This document shows, piece by piece, positions 1-8,184 of a stretch of 27,908 bases of DNA (position 1 is the stretch's first letter; every line of letters starts with the position of its first letter). The DNA lies in assembly GCA_014894735.1 (NCBI GenBank), contig JADBKX010000069.1:1845-29752 (forward strand). Reading direction: 5' to 3'. The stretch is from Candidatus Sediminicultor sextus (lineage in GTDB: Bacteria; Atribacterota; Phoenicimicrobiia; Phoenicimicrobiales; Phoenicimicrobiaceae). A program made the position numbers and the translations under genes. Under the pieces are notes generated by a model. The model saw nothing but the letters and a program-made list of their open reading frames with translations, was not told where the DNA came from and searched no databases.

Positions 1-429
1 AAAGTCAGCCTCCTCTGCATCATCACCGGCGCACAGTTTTCCTCCTAAAATTTTAACTTCATAAATTATAATAACTAAATAACCATGAATTTCGCTATTA
101 TTGGGATAAACTCCTATCAGCCTCTTCGATTTTCCTTTTAACCCGGTCTCTTCAGCTAATTCTCTCAAAGCTGCTTCTACTGGGCTTTCCTCTATCTCCA
201 TAAACCCGCTGGGTAGTGCCCATTCGCCTTTGCGGGGCTCTATTTTCCTTTTGATTAATAATATTTTGCCTTCGTCATCTCTGGCTATCACTGCCACTAC
301 CGGAGTAGGATTTTCGTAAAATATTTTACCACACCTCGAGCAATACAATCTTTCTCTTCCTTCCAACATTTTTCTGACTAATTTATAAGCACAATAGGGA
401 CAAAATTTTATGGATAAATTACTTTTCAT
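1..429 (-). CDS. Zinc-ribbon Nudix hydrolase (C-terminus beyond window)
   Basis: The reading frame opens at an ATG at 429 behind an AAAGGAG-type ribosome site that overlaps the end of radC, and runs off the left edge after 143 codons, so the C-terminus is missing. Residues 10-33 form a four-cysteine zinc ribbon (C10-x2-C13, C30-x2-C33), as in NudC-like proteins. A complete Nudix box follows at residues 75-97: Gly75, Glu81, then REL with the EE pair at 93-94 and the final GL. Nudix enzymes hydrolyse nucleoside diphosphates linked to another group, such as oxidised dNTPs, NADH, ADP-ribose or nucleotide sugars. The family is clear from the motifs; the substrate cannot be read. The 6-bp gap to radC implies co-transcription with the repair genes, which would fit nucleotide-pool cleaning. 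Confidence 0.9.
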   Translation of the reverse strand, partial: MKSNLSIKFCPYCAYKLVRKMLEGRERLYCSRCGKIFYENPTPVVAVIARDDEGKILLIKRKIEPRKGEWALPSGFMEIEESPVEAALRELAEETGLKGKSKRLIGVYPNNSEIHGYLVIIIYEVKILGGKLCAGDDAEEADF

Positions 430-435
430 GTATTG

Positions 436-1167
436 CTAACTCCTTTTTAGCGCAGATACAAGGTCTACTCCTACTTTTTTCAATAAGCCCTCCTGAGCAA
501 AACTGAAATAATTATCCTCTCCCAATATTATATGATCCAGCACTTTTACCCCGACCAGTTCACAAGCGCCCGCCAGACGCTCAGTAATATCTAAGTCATT
601 TTTACTGGGATTTGATTCTCCGCTGGGATGGTTATGTAAAAATATAACCGAAGCAGCTGATTCTTTGATTATCTCCTTTAATGCCTCGCGGGGATGGACT
701 ATGCTTTCCGTCAGACTCCCTACTGAAATATCAATATCCTTGATAATTTTATTCTTTACGTCCAACATTACTACCTTAAATTTTTCCTTCTTTAAATCTC
801 TCATGCACGGTCCATAATAATTTACTAAATCTAAGGCATTATGAATTTTCTTTTTAGGTGAATTGGTTTCCCTTAGAAGCCTCTTCCCTATCTCAAGAGC
901 TGCCTTTATTTGGGCAAATTTAGCCAGGCCTATCCCTTTAACAGAACTCATCTCCGGATAACTTAAAGAATCTAATTTCCTTAAACTCTTTGTTTCTGAT
1001 AATAAATCTTTCGCTAATTCTACCGAGGTCTTCCCCTGATAACCTTTAACCAATATTATTCCTAATAATTCCGCATCTGTCAAGCAACCTACGCCATGCT
1101 CAACCAACCTCTCCCTCGGCCTTTCCTCATCCGGCCAATCTTTCACTGTGTAATTCTTTTTCTCCAT
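436..1167 (-). CDS. radC: RadC family JAB-domain protein
   Basis: This 243-residue protein has the standard RadC architecture. An N-terminal segment leads to a helix-hairpin-helix (about residues 74-96, with VKGIG), followed by a JAB/MPN domain whose JAMM-type metal site is complete (H178, H180 and D191 in the HNHPSG...D arrangement). Length is normal for the family. RadC was once linked to recombinational repair, but the cellular role is still uncertain; the fold predicts a metal-dependent hydrolase. An AAAGGAG site precedes the ATG. It lies 43 bp downstream of the mrfB-like gene and 6 bp upstream of the Nudix gene, so it is probably part of the nfo-mrfA-mrfB-radC-nudix run. Confidence 0.93.
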   Translation of the reverse strand: MEKKNYTVKDWPDEERPRERLVEHGVGCLTDAELLGIILVKGYQGKTSVELAKDLLSETKSLRKLDSLSYPEMSSVKGIGLAKFAQIKAALEIGKRLLRETNSPKKKIHNALDLVNYYGPCMRDLKKEKFKVVMLDVKNKIIKDIDISVGSLTESIVHPREALKEIIKESAASVIFLHNHPSGESNPSKNDLDITERLAGACELVGVKVLDHIILGEDNYFSFAQEGLLKKVGVDLVSALKRS

Positions 1168-1210
1168 CTCTTGCTCCTTTTCTATTAAAGGTAAACTTTT
1201 GTGCCAGGCT

Positions 1211-2434
1211 CTATTGTTTACCTTTAATTCGATTTAAACGATATTGTAATTTTTCTCTTATGAAAATATTTTCTACAATATTTAGAGCTTCTTCTATTAT
1301 CGTTTCTGCTTTTTGATAATCCTTCAAATGGTGCTCGTAATATTTGGCTAACTCTTCGTAAGGATAACAGAGAAATTCCGGGCTTCTTTCTATGGTCTTT
1401 TTCCATATTTTTTCTGCTTCTTCCCATTCTCCCTGTCTCTTATAAGCAAAAGAAGCCAATCTTAATATCTCTAAGATCTCTTCTTCTGCTAAATTGTGTT
1501 TTAAAGCTTCAGTATAATAGTGGGTGCACTGCTCATATCTCTTCTCTTCATCAAACATCTTACCTATACTAAAAATATCCATTCCGTATTCGGTATTATT
1601 CAAAGGATCTTCTACCAGAAAACACATCCTGCTAACTAAGGCTACCAGAGAAAGAATATCCTGTAAATTATGTTCGAAGACCTGTTTTAATGTTCGGGCA
1701 TCTTTGGTTTTAAGATACCTAAAATAAATCTCGGGGACAAGATAGCCCGGAACATCGTTTTCTCTGATGACCCCCAGTATATCTCTTTCTACTGTAGATA
1801 GGGAACAACTCTCCAGCCTTTTCTTCCAGAGACGGCGGGCGGGGTAAAGAAGGTCGAAGTGGTAAGGATCTTTTAAACTCATCTTCATCCCGGACATAAT
1901 AAAGCGGCTCTGAATTAAGGGAACATCAAAAGTCTTTCCATTATACGAAACTATTGCCTCAAAATTGGAAAGCAGTTCATTTACTGCTGATAGTAGTGCT
2001 CGTTCTTCATTATAATCCCGCATAAAATATTGCCGGACACAAAATTGGTCTCCTTCAAAATATCCTGCTCCCACTAAAAAAATATAAGTCCCTGTTCCTC
2101 CGGCCAACCCGGTAGTCTCGGTATCCAAAAAGACGGTCTTATTAATATCTATTTCTTTTAATCTGTCATCCCTGGCCAAACCGGAAATAGTTTTGGCAGA
2201 AGATTGAAAAATTTTAAAAAGCTCAACTTCTCCACATTTATAATCCTGAGGAAAATAGTTTTCTCGAACAAAACTTTCCCCAAAAGGAGTGGAGATAAAT
2301 TTTCCCGATAATACTTCTTCTATCTTTATTTCTTGATTTACAATACCTATACTTTTCTCTTTTTGTGATTGAGCAATATTATTTATATTCTTTTTTAATT
2401 GGGCAATCTTTTCCAGTCGACTCTTTAGGTCCAT
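1211..2434 (-). CDS. mrfB: MrfB/YprB-like DEDD-type exonuclease with C-terminal TPR region
   Basis: The central domain is an RNase H-like 3'-5' exonuclease. Exo I is DTETTG (D104, E106), Exo II is the SYNGKTFDVP segment, and Exo III is HNLQD, giving the DEDDh set. The last ~110 residues look helical and repeat-like (ERSPEF, EEAEKIWKK), consistent with tetratricopeptide repeats. Total length (407) matches Bacillus subtilis YprB, now MrfB, which works with the helicase MrfA in excision of mitomycin C damage independently of UvrABC. Here the gene starts 2 bp after the mrfA stop, with the ribosome site (GGGAGG) inside the end of mrfA, implying translational coupling. The assignment rests on the domains plus this adjacency; the lesion handled in this organism is not known. 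Confidence 0.85.
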   Translation of the reverse strand: MDLKSRLEKIAQLKKNINNIAQSQKEKSIGIVNQEIKIEEVLSGKFISTPFGESFVRENYFPQDYKCGEVELFKIFQSSAKTISGLARDDRLKEIDINKTVFLDTETTGLAGGTGTYIFLVGAGYFEGDQFCVRQYFMRDYNEERALLSAVNELLSNFEAIVSYNGKTFDVPLIQSRFIMSGMKMSLKDPYHFDLLYPARRLWKKRLESCSLSTVERDILGVIRENDVPGYLVPEIYFRYLKTKDARTLKQVFEHNLQDILSLVALVSRMCFLVEDPLNNTEYGMDIFSIGKMFDEEKRYEQCTHYYTEALKHNLAEEEILEILRLASFAYKRQGEWEEAEKIWKKTIERSPEFLCYPYEELAKYYEHHLKDYQKAETIIEEALNIVENIFIREKLQYRLNRIKGKQ

Positions 2435-2436
2435 AA

Positions 2437-4719
2437 TCAGCTCAAGGCCTCCCTTAAAATTAGAAGAGCGCTCTCTTTTCCCTTTATGCCCACTTCGTCA
2501 ATAGGCCCCACACAGGAGGGGCAGCCTTTTTCACATCCGCAGCCAAGAATTAATTCCTGAGCTGCCTGCAGTAAAAGTCGACGCAGTTCAAACATCTTCT
2601 CACTAAATCCTACTCCTCCGGGATAATTATCATAGATATAAATAGTCGGTTCTCCGGTAAAAGGAGAACGCACTTCCGAAACTGCCCTGATATCCTGAGG
2701 GTCACACATAACATATAAAGGAACAACATTAATAAGGACGTTAGATAGAGCCAAAAGCCCGCTGCTTAAATTAAAAGATGTGCCTTCACTTTCCAGTCGC
2801 TTCAATCGCTCCCTACTATCATCAGCCAAAGCGAGCCAGTAAGCGGTCGTATGCATCTCTTCCGGCGGCAAAGATATTTCCCCGAAACCGATATTCTCGT
2901 GAGTATAAAATTTTATCTTTTTATAACAGGCAGAAAGGATAGTAATGACCACTTCCCCATAAGCATGTTCTATATTTGATTCTTCACTCTTCTCAAACAC
3001 ATCTAAAACCTTAATATTAGTCTCGGTCTGAGCATCAGTATAATAATTAACTTTAACTTTTTCGGCATAGGCCTTCTGATTCTGATAATCTAACCTGTGA
3101 ATAGCATATTGTTCACCTTCATGCAGATAAATAGCCCCTTCATAGATAAGTATGGGCACACTGGCTTTATCCATTTCCCCGATAACCTGTTCCTGCTGGT
3201 CAGTAGTATCAATAATTACAAAATTATCTACTGAAGCACTGCGCAGACTTATCTCTTCAGTAGGATAAATCTCGCTCATCCAATACCATTTCTTTTCCAC
3301 GTAATGAAGTACGCCTTCCTTCTCCAAATACTCCAGAACATCCCGAAGCTTATTAGTTCCGAAATCTTCTCCTTCTTCGAAGGGTAATTCAAAAGAAGCA
3401 CACCTGATATGGCTGACTAAAATACTTAAATTATCCGGATCGATAACTGCACTCTCCGGTGATTCTCCGAAGAAATAATCAGGATGATTTATCACAAATT
3501 GGTCTAAAGGGTTACTGGAAGCAACTAAGATAGCTATCGAACTCTTAGATCTGCGCCCGGCTCTTCCAGCCTGCTGCCAGGTACTGGATATAGTTCCGGG
3601 ATAACCGGCCATAAAACAGGCGTCAAGCTGGCCAATATCTATCCCCAGCTCCAGGGCATTGGTACTTACTACTCCTTTTATCTCCCCATCTTTTAAACCC
3701 TTTTCTATTTCACGCCTTAAATTGGGCAAATAACCTCCCCTATAACCTCTAACCATATCCTTGGACCTTCCCGTTTTAGCTAAAAAATCTTTTAAATAAC
3801 TGGTTAGGACTTCGGTAGTGAGACGGCTCCGCGCAAAGATTATGGTCTGAATATCATAATTTAAAAAATAAGCGACAAAACGGGCAACTTCTTTAATTAA
3901 ACTTTTCCTGATTCCCAATTCTTTATTAATTACCGGAGGGTTATAAAATAAAAAATGTTTCTCGCCTTGCGGGGCGCCATTATTATCGACTAAAACAAAT
4001 TCTTCTCCTACAATCTTTTGAGAAAGCTCCTGAGGATTAGCAATAGTCGCTGAACAGCAGATAAACTGGGGATTTGACCCATAAAATCGGCAGATTCTCT
4101 TCAATCTCCTGATTACATTGGCCAGATGGCTTCCGAATACCCCCCGATAAATATGCACCTCATCGATTACCACATATTTCAAATTTACGAAAAAATCCAT
4201 CCACTTGGTATGATGAGGCAATATCCCTAAATGCAGCATATCCGGATTGGTTACCACAATATGTCCTTTCTTACGGATGGCCTGCCGGGCGGAAGACGGG
4301 GTATCTCCATCATAGGTATAAGTCCTAATTCCCTCATCCAGGGCTGACACTAATTGATACAATTCAGTCAATTGGTCTTGAGATAAAGCTTTAGTGGGAA
4401 ACAGATAAAGTGCCCGGCTATTTTTATCTCTTAAGATAGAATCTAATACCGGCAGATTATAGCAGAGAGTCTTGCCTGAGGCGGTAGGGGTAACTACTAC
4501 TACATTTTTCTTGTTCCTTATAAATTCCAAGGCAGAAGCCTGATGAGAATAAAGTTTACTAATACCTTTATCTTTCAAAATCCTTACCAGTCTATCCTCT
4601 ACCCACTCCGGAAATTCCTCATAAATTCCAGATTTAGCCGGAATATGTCTCCAGTTAGTAAAGCGAGAATTTATCTTATTATACTTTTTTAATTCATTTA
4701 AAATTTTCTCTACCGGCAT
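2437..4719 (-). CDS. mrfA: MrfA/YprA-like DEAD/DEAH helicase with C-terminal Zn-binding DUF1998 domain
   Basis: A 760-residue superfamily 2 helicase. Visible motifs are a Q-like motif (LYSHQ, 56-60), motif I TPTASGKT (77-84), motif II DEVH (186-189), motif III SAT (223-225) and motif VI QAGRAGRR near residue 390. The C-terminal third matches the DUF1998 region and ends in a four-cysteine cluster (GCGCEKGCPSC), the metal site typical of MrfA. In B. subtilis, MrfA (YprA) and MrfB (YprB) act together to excise mitomycin lesions. The length is close to the Bacillus protein (about 750). The start ATG at 4719 follows a GAGG site. The gene lies downstream of nfo and is separated from it by a REP-like hairpin. 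Confidence 0.9.
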   Translation of the reverse strand: MPVEKILNELKKYNKINSRFTNWRHIPAKSGIYEEFPEWVEDRLVRILKDKGISKLYSHQASALEFIRNKKNVVVVTPTASGKTLCYNLPVLDSILRDKNSRALYLFPTKALSQDQLTELYQLVSALDEGIRTYTYDGDTPSSARQAIRKKGHIVVTNPDMLHLGILPHHTKWMDFFVNLKYVVIDEVHIYRGVFGSHLANVIRRLKRICRFYGSNPQFICCSATIANPQELSQKIVGEEFVLVDNNGAPQGEKHFLFYNPPVINKELGIRKSLIKEVARFVAYFLNYDIQTIIFARSRLTTEVLTSYLKDFLAKTGRSKDMVRGYRGGYLPNLRREIEKGLKDGEIKGVVSTNALELGIDIGQLDACFMAGYPGTISSTWQQAGRAGRRSKSSIAILVASSNPLDQFVINHPDYFFGESPESAVIDPDNLSILVSHIRCASFELPFEEGEDFGTNKLRDVLEYLEKEGVLHYVEKKWYWMSEIYPTEEISLRSASVDNFVIIDTTDQQEQVIGEMDKASVPILIYEGAIYLHEGEQYAIHRLDYQNQKAYAEKVKVNYYTDAQTETNIKVLDVFEKSEESNIEHAYGEVVITILSACYKKIKFYTHENIGFGEISLPPEEMHTTAYWLALADDSRERLKRLESEGTSFNLSSGLLALSNVLINVVPLYVMCDPQDIRAVSEVRSPFTGEPTIYIYDNYPGGVGFSEKMFELRRLLLQAAQELILGCGCEKGCPSCVGPIDEVGIKGKESALLILREALS

Positions 4720-4744
4720 TCACTTAAACCTCGTCATCGGACAG

Positions 4745-4774
4745 TGTGACAGGGGATAACGGTTCTCTGTCACA
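4745..4774. repeat. REP-like palindrome between nfo and mrfA
   Basis: Perfect 8-bp arms, TGTGACAG at 4745-4752 and CTGTCACA at 4767-4774, flank an inner GGGG...TTCT segment that extends the stem with G-U pairs. The arms and the internal CGGTTCT core resemble REP elements of the GTGACAGGGGACGGTTC type that are scattered in many Firmicutes and candidate-phylum genomes and are linked to REP-associated tyrosine transposases; that resemblance is from memory. No T-run follows on the minus strand, so it does not look like a terminator for nfo. It lies in the probable nfo-mrfA transcript, where it could stabilise or separate the messages. Confidence 0.7.
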
Positions 4775-4787
4775 TATTTTTATCGTA

Positions 4788-5642
4788 TTAATTTGAAACC
4801 AAACTCTTTACTAAATTAATATTTTTTAGATCATCTTTTTCGTCATTCTTAGGAGTCTCCAGAATAAAAGGTAGGTCTTTTAAATATTTATGATTCACCA
4901 ACACCTTAAAACCCTCCAGCCCTATATATCCTTTGCCAATATGCATATGTCTGTCTTTTCGTGAACCCAAAGGAAATTTTGAATCATTAAGATGTATCAC
5001 CTTTAATTGTTCTAAGCCCAAATATTTATCAATCTCCCCTAAAGTCTGTTCAATCCCTTCTTGATGCGAAAGGTCATATCCTGCCGCAAAGGCATGACAG
5101 GTATCAAAGCATACTCCTATTCTCTTTCTATCTTTCGCCCCTTCTGCCATCCTTTTTAACTGCCCAAAAGTATAACCTAAATGCGTACCTGAGCCAGCAG
5201 TGTCCTCTAATAATATCATCGTTTTTAAAGCTAAACCTGCACTTTTCTCTAAAATAATATTAAGGGCTCTGATTATCCTCTGAATTCCGTATTCTTCTCC
5301 TGCTCCGGTATGGGCTCCCGGATGGGTAATTAGGTAGGGTTCGGTCAGTAAAATGTCAGCTCTCTTCATCTCTTCTAAAAAAGCATTAATTGATTTGAAA
5401 TAAAGTTCATCTGAAGGAGATGCCAAATTAACCAGATAAGAGGTGTGAATAAAAACGGGGTTAATATTAGTTTTTTTTAAATTTTTTCTAAAATTTTCTA
5501 CTTCGTCCTTTTTTAATATCTTCTCCCGCCAGGTCGATGCATTCTTAGAGAATATCTGCATAGTATTACAGCCTAATTCCACAGCCCGAACAACAGAATT
5601 ATCTATTCCCCCGGCGATAGAAATATGGCATCCAATCTTCAC
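4788..5642 (-). CDS. nfo: Endonuclease IV (AP endonuclease)
   Basis: This 284-residue TIM-barrel protein matches endonuclease IV in length (E. coli 285) and in its three-zinc active site. Recognisable ligand segments, in order, are FIHTSY, THPGAH, LLEDTAG, FDTCHAFAAGYD, IHLNDSK, DRHMHIG and the terminal LETP. The enzyme cleaves the backbone 5' to abasic sites during base excision repair. The start is a GTG at 5642 behind an AGAGGAA site; no better ATG lies nearby. It is the first gene of the minus-strand repair run and is divergent from the membrane-protein gene at 5828. Confidence 0.95.
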   Translation of the reverse strand: MKIGCHISIAGGIDNSVVRAVELGCNTMQIFSKNASTWREKILKKDEVENFRKNLKKTNINPVFIHTSYLVNLASPSDELYFKSINAFLEEMKRADILLTEPYLITHPGAHTGAGEEYGIQRIIRALNIILEKSAGLALKTMILLEDTAGSGTHLGYTFGQLKRMAEGAKDRKRIGVCFDTCHAFAAGYDLSHQEGIEQTLGEIDKYLGLEQLKVIHLNDSKFPLGSRKDRHMHIGKGYIGLEGFKVLVNHKYLKDLPFILETPKNDEKDDLKNINLVKSLVSN

Positions 5643-5714
5643 TCTATGTTTCCTCTTTTCTTCTTTAATTATTTAATTTTACCAATAAAAATTAGAGATT
5701 ATTGAGAAATTTTA

Positions 5715-5742
5715 TTGACTTCTCTATTTTTATAAGTATAAC
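5715..5742 (+). promoter_or_regulatory. Sigma70-type promoter for the membrane-protein gene
   Basis: TTGACT at 5715-5720, a 16-bp spacer and TATAAC at 5737-5742 give a good -35/-10 pair. The predicted start near 5749 leaves a leader of about 80 nt before the ATG at 5828. It is read by eye in AT-rich DNA. Confidence 0.55.
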
Positions 5743-5827
5743 ATATTACTATAGCCTAATTAAATAATTATTGCCTTTAGACTCTACCTACTTAAAAATT
5801 TTTTAAATTGAGGAATGAAGGAAAGAA

Positions 5828-6442
5828 ATGTATAAACAAATCCTTAAAGAATTAAAAGAACATATGCCCTTTACTGCTTTTGGAGCTGCTACCGGAATCA
5901 TTATGATAATGTTCTTACAAAAAATACCGACCAAATTTGCCTATAATATTTTTTATACCCTCCACCCTCTCCATGTTTTTTTAAGTGCACTGGTTACTAC
6001 TTCTATGTATATTTTTTATCAATATTACCCTTCCAAAAAGAAATATAACCTGGGAATTTTAATTTTTATCGGTTATGTGGGTTCTGTCGGAATAGCTACA
6101 GTAAGTGATTCGGTAATTCCCTATCTGGGTGAAATTTTGCTCAATCTACCCCATCGAGAAATTCATTTAGGTTTTATTGAAGAATGGTGGCTGGTCAATC
6201 CTATGGCCTTATTCGGAATTGGAATAGCTTACCTAAAACCCTCTACAAAGTTTCCTCATCTTGCTCATGTTCTCCTCAGCACCTGGGCTTCGCTCTTTCA
6301 TGTTATTATGGCTTTAGGACATACTTTGAATTGGTTTATATATCTTGGCATTTTTACTTTTCTATTTCTCTCTGTTTGGATACCTTGCTGTTTTAGTGAT
6401 ATCGTATTCCCTCTTTTATTTGTAAAAACACCAAAAAATTAA
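5828..6442 (+). CDS. Polytopic membrane protein, His-rich, unknown function
   Basis: I do not recognise this 204-residue protein. It has about six hydrophobic segments (roughly residues 14-32, 40-62, 74-92, 115-135, 143-170 and 172-198). Histidines cluster at membrane edges: LHPLHVF, LPHREIHLG, FPHLAHV, FHVIMALGH. A Cys-Cys pair lies near the C-terminus (WIPCCFSD). The His pattern could bind metal or haem, but no known haem or metal-transporter signature is visible. An AAGGAAAG site precedes the ATG. The gene stands alone, between a plausible promoter and a hairpin terminator, divergent from nfo. Confidence 0.8.
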   Translation: MYKQILKELKEHMPFTAFGAATGIIMIMFLQKIPTKFAYNIFYTLHPLHVFLSALVTTSMYIFYQYYPSKKKYNLGILIFIGYVGSVGIATVSDSVIPYLGEILLNLPHREIHLGFIEEWWLVNPMALFGIGIAYLKPSTKFPHLAHVLLSTWASLFHVIMALGHTLNWFIYLGIFTFLFLSVWIPCCFSDIVFPLLFVKTPKN

Positions 6443-6455
6443 ATATTCTTCTTCC

Positions 6456-6500
6456 TGGCTTTCACTTGTGAAAAGCCATAATTTTTTCTCTTTTTTTCTT
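6456..6500 (+). terminator. Rho-independent terminator after the membrane-protein gene
   Basis: TGGCTTTCAC pairs with GTGAAAAGCCA (6456-6478, one bulge), closed by a two-base loop and followed by a T-rich tract from 6481. It begins 13 bp after the TAA. Confidence 0.75.
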
Positions 6501-6543
6501 TCCTGAAAAAGCCAACCCATCATCATTTTTAATCGGAAACAAA

Positions 6544-7107
6544 TTATTTTTTATCCAATAAATATATTTTATAATGCCCCGCTGACTGTAACATCAACCA
6601 GATTTCACCAAAAATATTATTAGTAAATTTTTTACCCTGATTAATATAATACTCTACCGCTTCCTTTTCAGTTAAACCTACTCCCTCTTCCACAATTAAA
6701 AATAATTTACCATTATGATTATATTTTTTTTCATTTTTATTGTTTATCCGCTCATTTAAAGAATCACAAAACATTTGGGTTGCTTCAGTTAAGCAATCTT
6801 TTTTATCTTTATTATTTCGGTTATTATGGTTATTTTTTGCCCTCTTTTTCATTAATTTAACTAATCCCCAGGTAGCTTTCGCCTCATCTTTATTATAATA
6901 AACCGGGGTAATTTCAATATTTAAATTATCTGTACAAATACAAGAGGGTTCTTCTTTAATGGGATCACCTATACTAATAAAGCGGTAATCTTCTTTATTC
7001 TTTTTATTATATTCTTTTAGAAAAACTTTACAGGTTTCTTTTTCTGAAAGCTTGTAATCAATTTCTCTGCTACTTCTGTCTTCTTTGATCGATTTCTTGG
7101 GGAGCAT
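6544..7107 (-). CDS. Orphan protein with PD-(D/E)XK nuclease-like pattern
   Basis: A 187-residue protein of no family I can name with certainty. The order 'KETCKVFLKEYNKKN', then 'IGDP', then 'EPSCICTDNLNIEITPVYYN' resembles orphan PD-(D/E)XK-like proteins, in which a helix carrying Glu is followed by a PDF strand and an (I/V)E(I/V/L)T strand. Here the expected Pro-Asp is Pro-Ser and the E-x-K lysine is Thr, so catalysis is doubtful. A low-complexity Asn/Lys segment (about residues 90-103, KNNHNNRNNK) separates the halves. The nearest GGAGG lies 15 nt before the ATG, which is longer than usual. The gene is monocistronic in an AT-rich stretch beside accessory genes. Confidence 0.65.
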   Translation of the reverse strand: MLPKKSIKEDRSSREIDYKLSEKETCKVFLKEYNKKNKEDYRFISIGDPIKEEPSCICTDNLNIEITPVYYNKDEAKATWGLVKLMKKRAKNNHNNRNNKDKKDCLTEATQMFCDSLNERINNKNEKKYNHNGKLFLIVEEGVGLTEKEAVEYYINQGKKFTNNIFGEIWLMLQSAGHYKIYLLDKK

Positions 7108-7566
7108 CCTTATTATTTTAAACCTCCATAAAAAATAATTTTATTTTTATACTCCTATTTTGTACCTCATTTAATATTTTATCTGACTTTGATTAATATT
7201 TTGATATTTTTCTACTTAACTCCCCCTCTTTTTCTCGCATTATTATTGTAATTATAACATATCAAGTCAACTTCAATAAATATAACTCTAAAATTTTCTC
7301 TTATTTCTTTTGCCCCTTTACACTTCATGTTTATGGAGCTAAGCACAATTAATTAATCTTTTTGTTAACCTATTATACTTTGGTGATATAAAATTTGCCA
7401 AGTGAACGAATATTTAACCAAAATCTAAAAATCAGTAACTTATAATTTATTTCTATTATTTTTTACCAAAAAAGAGGATTTCTCAAATTTTTAAAGAATA
7501 TTATTTATATACACTTTTATAAAATGTTATTGATAAAAATTCTAAATTATAAGAGGAGGAAAAGTT
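7108..7566. other. AT-rich intergenic region, 459 bp
   Basis: No gene is visible on either strand. The only signal I can point to is a weak plus-strand promoter-like pair, TTGTTA at 7362-7367 and TATAAA at 7387-7392 with TG before the -10, but the spacer is 19 bp and it lies about 170 bp before the next start. AT-richness is stronger than in the flanks. The region probably carries the promoters for the two divergent genes. Confidence 0.5.
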
Positions 7567-8169
7567 ATGAAAAAGAAATTCAATCAAGTATATCAATTTA
7601 AGATTACCTTAAAGGACATTAAGCCACTCATTTGGCGACGAATACAGGTCCCAAAAACCTATACCTTTTGGGACCTACACATAGCTATTCAAGATTCTAT
7701 GGGCTGGTTTGATAGTCATCTTCACGAATTTGAGATAACTAATCCACTAACTGGACTAAAAACACTAATAGGAATTCCAGGGGAAGATTTCGTAGATTAC
7801 AAAGTTCTTCCTGGTTGGAAAATAAAAATAGCAGACTATTTTTTAAGGGAAAAACGATCAGCGAATTACATATATGATTTTGGTGATAATTGGGAACATG
7901 AAATAACCCTGGAAAAGATACTCCCCAAGGAAAATAACGTTACTTATCCCCTGTGTGTTAAAGGAGAAAGAGCTTGCCCTCCGGAAGATTGTGGCGGATC
8001 ATATGGTTATGAAGATTTTTTAGAAATTATAAGAAACCCTAATGATGAACAACATGAAGAAATGTTAGAATGGATTGGAGGCGAATTTGACTCAGAACAT
8101 TTTGATCCAAATGAAATCGTTTTTGATGACCCTGCTGAACGTTTTAAGAATGCCTTTGGTATAAGATAA
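7567..8169 (+). CDS. Plasmid pRiA4b ORF-3-like family protein
   Basis: A 200-residue protein with the hallmark opening of the PRiA4_ORF3 (IS1096 TnpR-like) family: 'YQFKITLKDIKPLIWRRIQVP' pattern, 'FWDLHIAIQDSMGW', 'LHEFEI', 'YDFGDNWEHEI' and the Cys-containing 'GERACPPEDCGGSYGYEDFLE'. The family is widespread on plasmids and as transposon passengers; its biochemical role is not established. A strong AGAGGAGG site precedes the ATG. The SWIM-protein gene begins 15 bp downstream, so the two are almost certainly one operon. Confidence 0.92.
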   Translation: MKKKFNQVYQFKITLKDIKPLIWRRIQVPKTYTFWDLHIAIQDSMGWFDSHLHEFEITNPLTGLKTLIGIPGEDFVDYKVLPGWKIKIADYFLREKRSANYIYDFGDNWEHEITLEKILPKENNVTYPLCVKGERACPPEDCGGSYGYEDFLEIIRNPNDEQHEEMLEWIGGEFDSEHFDPNEIVFDDPAERFKNAFGIR

Positions 8170-8184
8170 ATTGTGAGATAAAAA

